Assembly (NCBI RefSeq): GCF_904846345.1 | Contig: NZ_CAJHAJ010000004.1 | Coordinates: forward strand, 62,001-126,000 | Source of the DNA: Psychrobacter maritimus | GTDB taxonomy: Bacteria > Pseudomonadota > Gammaproteobacteria > Pseudomonadales > Moraxellaceae | DNA length: 64,000 nt | Direction of reading: 5' to 3' | Part shown: in pieces, positions 54,749-63,095 of the stretch | Position numbering within the stretch: position 1 is the stretch's first letter | Layout: each line of letters opens with the position of its first letter | Program-made: the position numbers and the translations under genes | Notes under the pieces: generated by a model | Databases searched by the model: none | Told to the model about the DNA's origin: nothing | The model's input: the letters and a program-made list of their open reading frames with translations, nothing else

Positions 54749-55822
54749 TCAGAAAAGACTACAGCCTTGTTGCTTAGGTTGCCAAACATGAATCAAACGT
54801 TCTTTTGAGAAGTTAAAGGACTTTTGCAAAAACTGTTGACGCATCTTTTGATTCTTACCCGTTTGATTGATTAAAGTCTCACGTAAGGGGTGGTGACTGC
54901 CAATCAAATATTCGTTGCGTATATGCAGTCTTGTTAATAATTCAATATTAGGTACTTGAGCAGATTTACCGTCTATACCACGGTTGCAATCAGAGCAAGC
55001 AAGCACTAGATTCCAAACGCCATCGACATTAACCGGACGACAGCAACCAGCGGTTGCTACTTGGGGTTTTAAAGTGTGTGGAAAGAAGTGGTCAACGTCT
55101 GCTAGCATCGGGTCATTAGGAGCAATACTGATTTCTTTAAAACAGTAAAAGCAGCGGCTTTTTTGATAACCGTTTAGGGCACCTCTTGAGCTGGTGATAT
55201 CGATACGGCGATGTTTAGTATCTTGAGTAAATAGCTGCTTGGTATCTTGGTCAAATTCAACCGCAATTAAACCTTTACCAATATTGAGCTCCCAAGCTTT
55301 TTCCACCAAATTCCAACGTGATTCTGTCTCAAAATTCAAATTTTCAGCCGAGTGATCAAACACATAGAATAATTTAAATAAGTTATCTGTTAAACGTATA
55401 CCTTTATTATGTTTACGCTCATCAATAAAAAACTCTTCATCAATCACATCATAAAACCGTTCTTGCACCGCTTTAGTATTGACCACATGAAATGCGTCCA
55501 AAACGTATTTAAATCCTTCTTTATTCGTGATATCAATGAGTTCGTCTTCGCTAATCTGATGATGGTTGAATTGAATGCAAGCATTGATAAACTTACCACT
55601 ACCAAAAGTGCTTTGTTTAGGACTGTGTTTTAGATGTTCACACAGATGCATGGCGTAGGGCAGTGCCAAATCTTCTAATGAAATTAAATCAGAATCTCTT
55701 TCTAAGCTAACGTTGATCAGAGCTTTGGCAAGTGCGAATTTATAAGAAGCTGTATTTCTACCAAACAAAATAATCGCTCGCCAGTAGTTTTCTAGCGTGG
55801 CTTCAACGTCTATAAAGTTCAT
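54749..55822 (-). CDS. HNH endonuclease family protein
   Basis: The 357 residues have a helical N-terminal ~200 (no known domain) followed by an HNH module: zinc Cys pair CFYC (224-227), catalytic-type DVDHFF (242-247), GVWNLVLACSDCN with Asn271 and the second Cys pair 276/279. This is a complete HNH set. It leads the operon with the methyltransferase and lies ~265 bp from the 3' end of tRNA-Gly. Phage restriction is possible but unproved. A frameshifted fragment of the same gene lies at 51308-51405. Confidence 0.85.
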   Translation of the reverse strand: MNFIDVEATLENYWRAIILFGRNTASYKFALAKALINVSLERDSDLISLEDLALPYAMHLCEHLKHSPKQSTFGSGKFINACIQFNHHQISEDELIDITNKEGFKYVLDAFHVVNTKAVQERFYDVIDEEFFIDERKHNKGIRLTDNLFKLFYVFDHSAENLNFETESRWNLVEKAWELNIGKGLIAVEFDQDTKQLFTQDTKHRRIDITSSRGALNGYQKSRCFYCFKEISIAPNDPMLADVDHFFPHTLKPQVATAGCCRPVNVDGVWNLVLACSDCNRGIDGKSAQVPNIELLTRLHIRNEYLIGSHHPLRETLINQTGKNQKMRQQFLQKSFNFSKERLIHVWQPKQQGCSLF

Positions 55823-56033
55823 GAATGGCTCAATCTGTCGTTAATTAGAATGGACTGTACTGATAGTCGACTCTAATAGTACTATAACCTTAACGGTTGA
55901 AACGAGCTTTTGATTTAAGAAGTGGGGCACGGTTTGGGCACCGCACCGAAAATGAGCTTTTTGATTGAGTAGCTAAACTTAACTGGATTAGAAAAGATAT
56001 TCCGAAATATCTTCTACAAGCCTTGAAAATTGG

Positions 56034-56079
56034 ACAAAAAAAAGCCTCACCGCTCATATAAAGAGTAGTGAGGCTTTTT
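56034..56079 (-). terminator. Rho-independent terminator of tRNA-Gly
   Basis: GCCTCAC and GTGAGGC form a stem; the A-run at 56034-56043 gives a U-tract on the leftward transcript. It ends 8 bp from the tRNA 3' end. Confidence 0.85.
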
Positions 56080-56086
56080 AAGTATT

Positions 56087-56161
56087 TGGAGCGGGAAAAG
56101 AGATTCGAACTCTCGACCCCAACCTTGGCAAGGTTATGCTCTACCACTGAGCTATTCCCGC
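56087..56161 (-). tRNA. tRNA-Gly (anticodon GCC)
   Basis: On the minus strand a full cloverleaf is visible. The acceptor stem is GCGGGAA / TTCCCGC, the D arm AGCTCAGTGGTAGAGC, the anticodon arm CCTTGCCAAGG with GCC, and the T arm GAGAGTTCGAATCTC. The 3' end TCCA is encoded. The HNH/methyltransferase pair lies downstream of its 3' end, the usual side for integration at tRNA genes. Confidence 0.97.
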
Positions 56162-56421
56162 TAATTATCAATTAACTATCGTCAGTTGATGAAGGCGTAT
56201 TATACGCAGTTTTTCGAAGGTGTCAATACCTATCACGAAAAAAAGTAAAAGTTAGCACATTAGCTATGTCATCCGCCCCTCATCGTATGTTATAACAGAT
56301 AGTTATATTCTACATTCCAAAAGCTTTGCATTGAATAAATAAGCTGGGATGCGGTTTATAGTGAACAACCATCATATACACCATTATCAATACTTATAAT
56401 GATAAGTCATAAGGATAAAAA

Positions 56422-58086
56422 ATGAGTCAACAATATACAATCGCTGATTACTTATTTGATCGTATCGCTGAAGCGGGTGCGACAGAAATATTTGGCGTGC
56501 CCGGTGATTTTAATTTAACGTTTTTGGATAACGTGATTGCTTCTGATAAATTGCGCTGGGTTGGCAACACCAATGAGCTAAATGCTGGTTATGCTGCTGA
56601 TGGCTACGCACGCGAGCGTGGCTTTGCCGCTATGGTGACGACCTTTGGCGTGGGCGAGCTGTCGGCGATTAATGCCACGGCAGGCTCTTTTGCCGAGTAT
56701 GCACCGGTACTGCATGTGGTCGGTGCTCCAAGCACGGCGTTACAAGATTCAAAACGCCGGATTCACCACACATTGGGTGATGGCGTATTTAATCATTTTA
56801 TCAAAATGGTTGAACCCGTCACCGTCGCGCGCGCGCATATCACGCCTGATAACGCGGCCTCTGAGATTGATCGCGTCATTCGCTTGATTCTTAAAAAGCA
56901 TCGCCCCGGCTATTTATTATTATCACCAGATGTGGCAAAAACACCGATTTATCCACCAACGACCAAGCTTGATGACAGCCAAGAAGATATTACTAGCCAA
57001 GCAGCATTGGCAGATTTTAAACAAGCATTGATAGATTTTTTACCTAATAAAACCACCACTTTGATGGCAGATTTGATGGTACATCGTTTGGGGTTACAAA
57101 ATCAGCTAAAAGCCTTAATCGCTGATACCGACATTCCTTATACGACGTTATCATGGGGTAAAACCCTGCTTGATGAAAACAGCGAGCGTTGGGCGGGTAC
57201 TTATGCAGGCGTGGCATCACGTCCTGTGGTTAAAGACGCAGTAGAAAATTGCGAATGCTTAATTAAAATCGGCGTGCAATATACCGATACTACTACTGCA
57301 GGTTTTAGCCAAGATATTGATGAAAAAGTCGTGGTCGATTTGCATTATGAGCGTGCGTCTATCAGCGGTCGAAATTTTGCACCGATTGCGTTAAAAGATG
57401 CTCTGCAAACCCTGCATGAAGTCATGACCTCGGGTATTGAGATTGTACCTAAGCAATTTTGCAAAGAGATGCAGCCCCATAAACAAAATGGCAAAGATGA
57501 TGAGCCGATTCGCCAAGATGACTTATGGCATATCATTGCTGATGCACTTGATGATAAAAACCTTGTGTTTTCTGACCAAGGCACGGCGTATTTTGGTATC
57601 AGTGATGTGCGTCTGCCAGAAGGGGTCACGTCTTATGGGCAACCAATGTGGGGCTCAATTGGTTATACCTTGCCAGCGAGCTTGGGTGGTGCTATTGCCT
57701 CACCGCATAAACGTAGTATCTTACTGATTGGTGACGGCTCGGCTTTATTAACCATTCAAGAATTAGCGGTAATGATTAAAGAGCGCATCAATCCAGTCAT
57801 TGTTCTGATTAACAATGACGGCTATACCGTTGAGCGGGCGATACATGGTGAAAACCAGCGCTACAATGACATTCCTAAGTGCGACTGGCAAATGATGCCA
57901 AAAGCCTTTGGTGCGACGGAAGAAAATAGCTTAATTATGAAAGTGGAAACCGCTGGCGAATTAAAAGCGGCGTTGAAAAAAGCGGCTGCCACCAAAGATA
58001 AGCTGGTGATGTTAGAAGTGATAGCAGATAAGCATGACATTCCACCATTATTGGCTGATATCAGCGCCGCCCTTAAACCTAAATAG
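56422..58086 (+). CDS. ThDP-dependent 2-keto acid decarboxylase (pyruvate/indolepyruvate decarboxylase type)
   Basis: This 554-residue non-oxidative decarboxylase turns a 2-oxo acid into an aldehyde and CO2. Glu52 (NTNELNAGYAADG), the His115-His116 pair (RRIHHTLGDG) and the ThDP motif from GDGSALLTIQELAVM to INN are those of pyruvate/phenylpyruvate/indolepyruvate decarboxylases (Zymomonas PDC: Glu50, His113, His114). The preferred substrate cannot be read by eye. It is alone, upstream of a strong terminator, and close to tRNA-Gly on the other strand. Confidence 0.92.
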   Translation: MSQQYTIADYLFDRIAEAGATEIFGVPGDFNLTFLDNVIASDKLRWVGNTNELNAGYAADGYARERGFAAMVTTFGVGELSAINATAGSFAEYAPVLHVVGAPSTALQDSKRRIHHTLGDGVFNHFIKMVEPVTVARAHITPDNAASEIDRVIRLILKKHRPGYLLLSPDVAKTPIYPPTTKLDDSQEDITSQAALADFKQALIDFLPNKTTTLMADLMVHRLGLQNQLKALIADTDIPYTTLSWGKTLLDENSERWAGTYAGVASRPVVKDAVENCECLIKIGVQYTDTTTAGFSQDIDEKVVVDLHYERASISGRNFAPIALKDALQTLHEVMTSGIEIVPKQFCKEMQPHKQNGKDDEPIRQDDLWHIIADALDDKNLVFSDQGTAYFGISDVRLPEGVTSYGQPMWGSIGYTLPASLGGAIASPHKRSILLIGDGSALLTIQELAVMIKERINPVIVLINNDGYTVERAIHGENQRYNDIPKCDWQMMPKAFGATEENSLIMKVETAGELKAALKKAAATKDKLVMLEVIADKHDIPPLLADISAALKPK

Positions 58087-58172
58087 CCTAAGTAATATGA
58101 AGGGTTTTAAATTAAAATAGATTAATACTTATTAATATTTTTATTCATTAAAACCATACATTAAAAAAGCTT

Positions 58173-58219
58173 ATAAACAAATCCCTATTTGGCGTCATGC
58201 TAAATAGGGATTTGTTTAT
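58173..58219. terminator. Strong bidirectional hairpin terminator
   Basis: An 18-bp perfect stem (58173-58190 with 58202-58219) has AAATCCCTATTT-type arms and A/T-rich ends on both sides. Confidence 0.85.
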
Positions 58220-58364
58220 ATTGTAGCATGGCAATTTTTATAACATTAATGATGTGTGTGGCTAAGGTTTTATGGCGCTAATGATTTATTATCGACCATT
58301 TTGCGTGGAGTATTCATTATCATGCTAAATTATGCGATTAACACGTGATAGGAGATAGGCCATC

Positions 58365-58700
58365 ATGATTTGGCTAAAAATGCTTATTGGCGCTTTGATG
58401 GTATTACTGATTCAACTTTTTGCGCAGACGCGCTTCTTTTATTTGGCAGCCTTGGCACCGCTGTTTCCCACCTTTACCTTGATTAGCCATTTTATTGTTG
58501 GCACTGAGCGTAATCCTGCTGACTTAAAGGTGGCGTTGATTTTTAGTATGCTGGGTGTCATTCCGCATCTTATTTATACCTTGGTGGTGTTTTTTAGCAT
58601 CAGTTATGTCAGTTTATATAAGGCGCTTTTATTGGGCGTGGTCGCTTGGACAGTGGCAGCGGCTATCTTAGTGATTGCATGGCAATATATTCAAGCTTAG
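58365..58700 (+). CDS. glpM: GlpM family membrane protein
   Basis: A 111-residue inner-membrane protein with four hydrophobic helices. LAALAPLFPTFTLISHFIVGTE and the overall length agree with GlpM, known from Pseudomonas glycerol-3-phosphate loci and linked to alginate production. Here no glp genes are adjacent, so its role is unclear. Start at ATG 58365. Confidence 0.85.
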   Translation: MIWLKMLIGALMVLLIQLFAQTRFFYLAALAPLFPTFTLISHFIVGTERNPADLKVALIFSMLGVIPHLIYTLVVFFSISYVSLYKALLLGVVAWTVAAAILVIAWQYIQA

Positions 58701-59021
58701 TGGTGGTTGAAAAACGGCAATATTTTCTACTATTTGAACAATAGAGTAAAAGTGGCTTTTTATAAACTGATGTTTTAGAAGCTGATAAAGCAAATGAAAC
58801 GATTAATAAATGATTTTAAGACGATTGCTATGAATATAGGTTCTCTAGCTTTGGTCAACGATGTTATTCTAAAGGACGGTTTTATTATTTTGTCTACAAT
58901 ATCAAACACGATGCTATCCGCCGCAAAATAAGGTCAATATCAATATAAAGGTTAGTACTTAGATCAATACTATCGCAATCATTCCACTCGTTATCACTGA
59001 TAAAATAGGGCTTAAAAAAAG
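58701..59021. other. Intergenic region upstream of the antiporter gene
   Basis: ~320 bp of A+T-rich sequence; no gene, repeat or clear hairpin was found. Confidence 0.5.
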
Positions 59022-60812
59022 ATGGATACCTTAAATATCCTGTATCTCGTAGGAGCAGTTTTAATTTTTGCCAGTATCATGGCAAGCACGTTATCGGCGC
59101 GTTTGGGCGTTCCTCTTTTGCTATTGTTTTTAGTCGTTGGGATGCTGGCGGGTGAAGAAGGCCTGTTAGGTATTGAGTTTTCTCAATACGGTCTTGCGAA
59201 CTTTGTCGGGCAAGCGGCGTTGGCCTGTATTTTGTTAGATGGTGGACTGCGCACCTCTTTTAAATCTTTCCGAGTCGGGCTAAGACCAGCCATCACGCTT
59301 GCCACGTGGGGCGTACTGGCGACGGTCATGATACTGGGTGTGTTTGTCACGTGGCTACTCGATGTCGATTGGCGCTTCGGGTTATTGATGGCGGCTATTG
59401 TCGGTTCAACCGATGCGGCAGCGGTATTCTCATTGCTGCGTAATGGCGGGGTTAAGCTTAACGACCGCGTCCAAGCGACGTTGGAGCTAGAATCCGGTGC
59501 CAACGACCCGTTAGCTATTTTATTAGTGACAGGGTTGATTGCTTTAAATGTTGACCCTGCCGGACAGACAGTATTTGGCTTTTTAGGCTTGCTGTTACAA
59601 CAGCTTAGCTTTGGCCTTGGTATGGGTTTGCTGTTTGGCTATTTATTGTCAAGGTTATTGCCCAAGGTACATCTGGCAGAAGGCATGTATGCCATCTTAA
59701 TACTATCGGCTGGCTTGGCGGTGTTTGCAGCAACCAATTTAATCGGCGGTAGCGGGTTTTTAGCCGTTTATCTCACTGGGGTGCTGATAGGCAACCATAA
59801 AGTACGCTCAACCGAGCATGTCATGCGGGTGATGGATAGCTTTGCTTGGTTATCACAAGCGGTCTTGTTTGTGGTGCTGGGTCTACTGGTCACACCATCA
59901 AACGTGCTCAATGTTTGGTATTACTCGGTCGCCATTGCCGCCTTTATGATTTTGATTGCTCGTCCTATCGCCGTTTATAGCAGCGTCAAGCCTTTTAAAT
60001 TTAAAGACAGAGAAATTGGTTTTATTTCTTGGGTTGGCTTGCGCGGTGCAGTGCCTATTACCCTTGCTATTTTACCGGTGATGGCGGGTATTGATGGCGC
60101 CTTTATGTTGTTTGATATTGCCTTTGGCGTGGTGGTTTTATCTTTAATTTTGCAAGGTACGACCATTCCCTTTATGGCCGATTTATTTAAAGTACGTATC
60201 CCCAATAATAAAGACCCCGAAGAAAAGCATGAGGTTTGGGTATCGGACAAAGCAAGCATTACGTTATATCAGTTCCAAGTAAAGTCAGGGGCGTTTGCAA
60301 TCGGTCGCCATCCGATGGGCATCTCTAACCGCGTCAACCCTGATGAGATTAGTGTGTTTGCCTTGGTACGCGGGCAGCAGATTGTCATTGTCGATGAAAA
60401 TACCAAGCTCAAATTTGGTGATAGCGTCTGGTATGCCATGCGCGGTAATCATGCCAGTCAGATAGCTAAGATTTTTAATGATACAACCTTAGACCGTAAA
60501 GCCATCGATGACTTTTATGGTGATTGGCTACTATCACCAAGTGTCAAACTGGGCGATTTGCCATTTTTTACCGGTGTTATGACCTCTGAATCTTTGGTCG
60601 ATAAGTTAAAATCCAAACCAGAAGACCACGAAAAAAGCATGTGGGAGCAAACGGTTGCTGAATACGTCAAAGACAGCTTGGATATGGCGCCGGTATCGGG
60701 TGACACGGTGGCGATTAATGATGAATGGTCACTGGTTATCAAAGAAGTCGATGATAAGGGTAAGCTTAGAACCATAGGCTTAAAACGCGAAGAGCTACCC
60801 AAGGCGGGGTAG
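59022..60812 (+). CDS. cvrA: K+/H+ antiporter, CvrA/NhaP2 type
   Basis: A 596-residue CPA1-family antiporter with 12-13 helices at the N-terminus (to ~390) including GSTDAAAVFSLL and ELESGANDPLAILL, the conserved ion-site motifs, then VGLRGAVPI. The cytosolic C-terminal ~200 residues hold a TrkA-C-like domain and further regulatory sequence as in NhaP2 (578 aa in E. coli). It exchanges K+ for H+ and helps with osmotic and K+ balance. The ribosome binding site is weak. Confidence 0.92.
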   Translation: MDTLNILYLVGAVLIFASIMASTLSARLGVPLLLLFLVVGMLAGEEGLLGIEFSQYGLANFVGQAALACILLDGGLRTSFKSFRVGLRPAITLATWGVLATVMILGVFVTWLLDVDWRFGLLMAAIVGSTDAAAVFSLLRNGGVKLNDRVQATLELESGANDPLAILLVTGLIALNVDPAGQTVFGFLGLLLQQLSFGLGMGLLFGYLLSRLLPKVHLAEGMYAILILSAGLAVFAATNLIGGSGFLAVYLTGVLIGNHKVRSTEHVMRVMDSFAWLSQAVLFVVLGLLVTPSNVLNVWYYSVAIAAFMILIARPIAVYSSVKPFKFKDREIGFISWVGLRGAVPITLAILPVMAGIDGAFMLFDIAFGVVVLSLILQGTTIPFMADLFKVRIPNNKDPEEKHEVWVSDKASITLYQFQVKSGAFAIGRHPMGISNRVNPDEISVFALVRGQQIVIVDENTKLKFGDSVWYAMRGNHASQIAKIFNDTTLDRKAIDDFYGDWLLSPSVKLGDLPFFTGVMTSESLVDKLKSKPEDHEKSMWEQTVAEYVKDSLDMAPVSGDTVAINDEWSLVIKEVDDKGKLRTIGLKREELPKAG

Positions 60813-60861
60813 CTGTTTGCCATTGTTATTTATCGCTATTGTCTATACAAGGCTCGTGATT

Positions 60862-61761
60862 CTATAAAAGCCCAGTCATTTGCTGTAAAAAATCAGCGAC
60901 GTGCTTATGTAGGTTTTCTCGATAAGCCCAATGATGCTTGACCTCGTAACTTGCCTCATTGGGCAACAGTATTTTCATCATCCCCATCTCTTCATAACGC
61001 TTTGCCAAGTCATTGGGCAAGTAGCCGACATGATGACCCGCCAAAATCAACTGCGCGGTCGCCTCCATATGGTAAGTGGTGGCGCTTAACGTTTTTGGGC
61101 GGACATGATTGATACTCAAATCGGTAATATAACCTCGTTTTATCCAAGGATAATTTTGTTCCAAATCCTCAAAGGTCAAACCTTCTGCCTCATAAAATAG
61201 CCGATGCTCGCGTCCGCAGCAGACGACCTGTTTTTCGATAAATGCGGGCTGAAAAGTCAATAGGGGTGGGAAGCTGCCAAAATAGCCCACGCCAATATCA
61301 CTTTCATTGCTAAGTAACTTGTCGAGCATACTCTCAGGGCTTTGCACATCGATAGAAAAATGTATCAATGGATTATTACGATAGCTCGCAGCCAAGCACT
61401 GACGTAACGCATCATAAAAAACCGTCGGCATTTGATCGATAAGACATAATCGAATATGACCGCCGCGTACCGAATCTAATTGCCGAATATAATGCAGTTG
61501 ATGTTGAAAGCTTGCCACCGCTTCGGTAAAACTTAAGCAAGCCTCGTAAACTGCTGCACCGTCCTCGGTGAGCTTAAAGCCCGCGCGCCCACGATGACAA
61601 AGTGTCATACCCAAACGATCTTCTAAATGGGTTAAATGACCGCTGATGACAGATGGCGTGACATTTAAGCGTGACTGCGCGGCGGTCACACCTTGACACT
61701 CCACGATGGCCATAAAGCTACGTAATGTTTTGATATCAATTTTTATTAATTCATCTAGCAT
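60862..61761 (-). CDS. LysR-type regulator (candidate GbuR-like)
   Basis: The 299 residues contain an N-terminal winged HTH (CQGVTAAQSRLNVTPSVISG, ~22-41) and a LysR effector domain. It is divergent from the guanidinobutyrase gene across 244 bp that contain two palindromes (61853-61866 and 61962-61974). In Pseudomonas gbuR lies next to gbuA, so regulation of the arginine/guanidinobutyrate genes is likely. Confidence 0.85.
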   Translation of the reverse strand: MLDELIKIDIKTLRSFMAIVECQGVTAAQSRLNVTPSVISGHLTHLEDRLGMTLCHRGRAGFKLTEDGAAVYEACLSFTEAVASFQHQLHYIRQLDSVRGGHIRLCLIDQMPTVFYDALRQCLAASYRNNPLIHFSIDVQSPESMLDKLLSNESDIGVGYFGSFPPLLTFQPAFIEKQVVCCGREHRLFYEAEGLTFEDLEQNYPWIKRGYITDLSINHVRPKTLSATTYHMEATAQLILAGHHVGYLPNDLAKRYEEMGMMKILLPNEASYEVKHHWAYRENLHKHVADFLQQMTGLL

Positions 61762-61852
61762 CGAAAGTCATGTCCCCGTATCTATTGTCTTAACCGATTT
61801 TTTTATAAAACTTCTATAAATAACGAATAAATCAAAGTTACTACGAAAAATC

Positions 61853-61866
61853 AGAAGTTTACTTCT
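61853..61866. promoter_or_regulatory. Candidate LysR operator AGAAGT-TT-ACTTCT
   Basis: A perfect 6-bp inverted repeat with a 2-bp centre, 87 bp from the LysR start and ~140 bp before the guanidinobutyrase start. A third ACTTCT-like half site lies near 61810. Likely autoregulatory site; not tested. Confidence 0.5.
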
Positions 61867-61933
61867 AAATTTTACCATGGTCTCGCCTCTGATATTTAGG
61901 TATTGTCAGAGCTATAGAAAAAGTGGCATAGAT

Positions 61934-61974
61934 AAAAAGTAATATAGACAAAAAGTAATATAGACAAATTGTCT
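61934..61974 (+). repeat. 16-bp tandem duplication and adjoining palindrome
   Basis: AAAAAGTAATATAGAC is repeated exactly (61934-61949, 61950-61965). The second copy runs into AGACAA-A-TTGTCT (61962-61974), a palindrome ending 31 bp before the guanidinobutyrase start that could be an operator. Confidence 0.85.
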
Positions 61975-62005
61975 GTTTTGACCAATCGATACAAGGATGT
62001 GAGTG

Positions 62006-62974
62006 ATGAAATTTAATCAACCATTAAGCGGCAACGATATGCCAAGATTTGGCGGCTTCGCTTCTATGATGCGCCTGCCAACCCAAGCCGATGCTGAAGG
62101 GCTAGATGTAGCATTTGTTGGGGTGCCTTTAGATATTGGCGCCTCAAACCGTAGCGGTGCAAGATTGGGACCGAGACAGATTCGCGATGAATCACGCATG
62201 ATTCGCCCTTATAACGTCGCCACTCGCGCCGCTCCCTTTGAGTCCTTACAAGTCGCTGACATTGGCGACGTGCCTATCAATACCTTTAACCTGCTAAAAA
62301 GCATTGATATCATCGAAAAATTCTATACCGATAAAATCGTCAGTCATGGCGCTATTCCTTTAACGTTAGGCGGCGACCATACCATTGCCTTGCCTATTTT
62401 GCGTGCGCTTGCCAAAAAACATGGCCCTGTTGGTATGGTACATATCGATGCGCATGCCGATATCAATGATGAGATGTTTGGCGAAAAAATTGCCCATGGC
62501 ACGCCGTTCCGCCGTGCTGTCGAAGAAAACCTCATTGATGGCAATCGCGTAGTTCAGATTGGCTTACGTGGTACGGGTTATAGTGCTGAAGAGTTTGATT
62601 GGTCAACCGAGCAAGGTTTTCGCGTAGTGCCTGCTGAAGAATGTTGGTATAAATCGCTGACACCTTTGATGGCAGAAGTGCGCGAAAAATTAGGCGCTGG
62701 CCCTGTTTATTTAAGTTTTGATATTGATGGTATTGATCCTGCTTTTGCACCGGGTACGGGAACCGCTGAAATCGGTGGCTTGACGTCAACGCAAGGTATC
62801 GAAATCATTCGCGGTATGCGTGGCCTTGATGTGGTTGGTGGCGATTTGGTAGAAGTGTCACCGCCGTATGACCCGTTTGGTAACACCTCGGTACTAGCCG
62901 CGAACCTGCTATTTGAGATGCTATGTATCCTACCGGGCGTGCGCTATGACGATAAGGTTAAAGCCATTTATTGA
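62006..62974 (+). CDS. gbuA: Agmatinase-family ureohydrolase, probable 4-guanidinobutyrase
   Basis: A 322-residue Mn-dependent ureohydrolase: GGDHTIALP, HIDAHADIND and SFDIDGIDPAFAPGTG supply the metal ligands. Sequence alone fits agmatinase (SpeB) or guanidinobutyrase. The downstream AruI-like decarboxylase, whose product route gives 4-guanidinobutyrate, favours guanidinobutyrase, yielding 4-aminobutyrate and urea. ATG 62006 is preceded by AAGGA; a GTG lies one codon upstream. Confidence 0.85.
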   Translation: MKFNQPLSGNDMPRFGGFASMMRLPTQADAEGLDVAFVGVPLDIGASNRSGARLGPRQIRDESRMIRPYNVATRAAPFESLQVADIGDVPINTFNLLKSIDIIEKFYTDKIVSHGAIPLTLGGDHTIALPILRALAKKHGPVGMVHIDAHADINDEMFGEKIAHGTPFRRAVEENLIDGNRVVQIGLRGTGYSAEEFDWSTEQGFRVVPAEECWYKSLTPLMAEVREKLGAGPVYLSFDIDGIDPAFAPGTGTAEIGGLTSTQGIEIIRGMRGLDVVGGDLVEVSPPYDPFGNTSVLAANLLFEMLCILPGVRYDDKVKAIY

Positions 62975-62984
62975 AAATAATTTA

Positions 62985-63032
62985 TAAACCCAAATTGCTC
63001 TTTACAAGGAATTAAAGGTCAGTTTGGGTTTA
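62985..63032 (+). terminator. Possible hairpin between gbuA and aruI
   Basis: TAAACCCAAA (62985-62994) can pair with TTTGGGTTTA (63023-63032) across a 28-base loop. Without a T-run it may be an attenuator or may only shape the mRNA. Confidence 0.35.
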
Positions 63033-63095
63033 GCTTGGATTTGATACTGAACGACTTATTTAATTGCTATTGAATTTTTTTAGGATGATTAACTC

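Noticed and set aside
54090..55822. Classical type II restriction-modification system
   Set aside because: The methyltransferase lacks DNA methyltransferase catalytic motifs, so the label is not supported.
44031..56161. Integrated mobile element with attachment sites at tRNA-Gly
   Set aside because: I found no integrase gene and no second copy of the tRNA 3' end in the block. The tRNA location is suggestive only.
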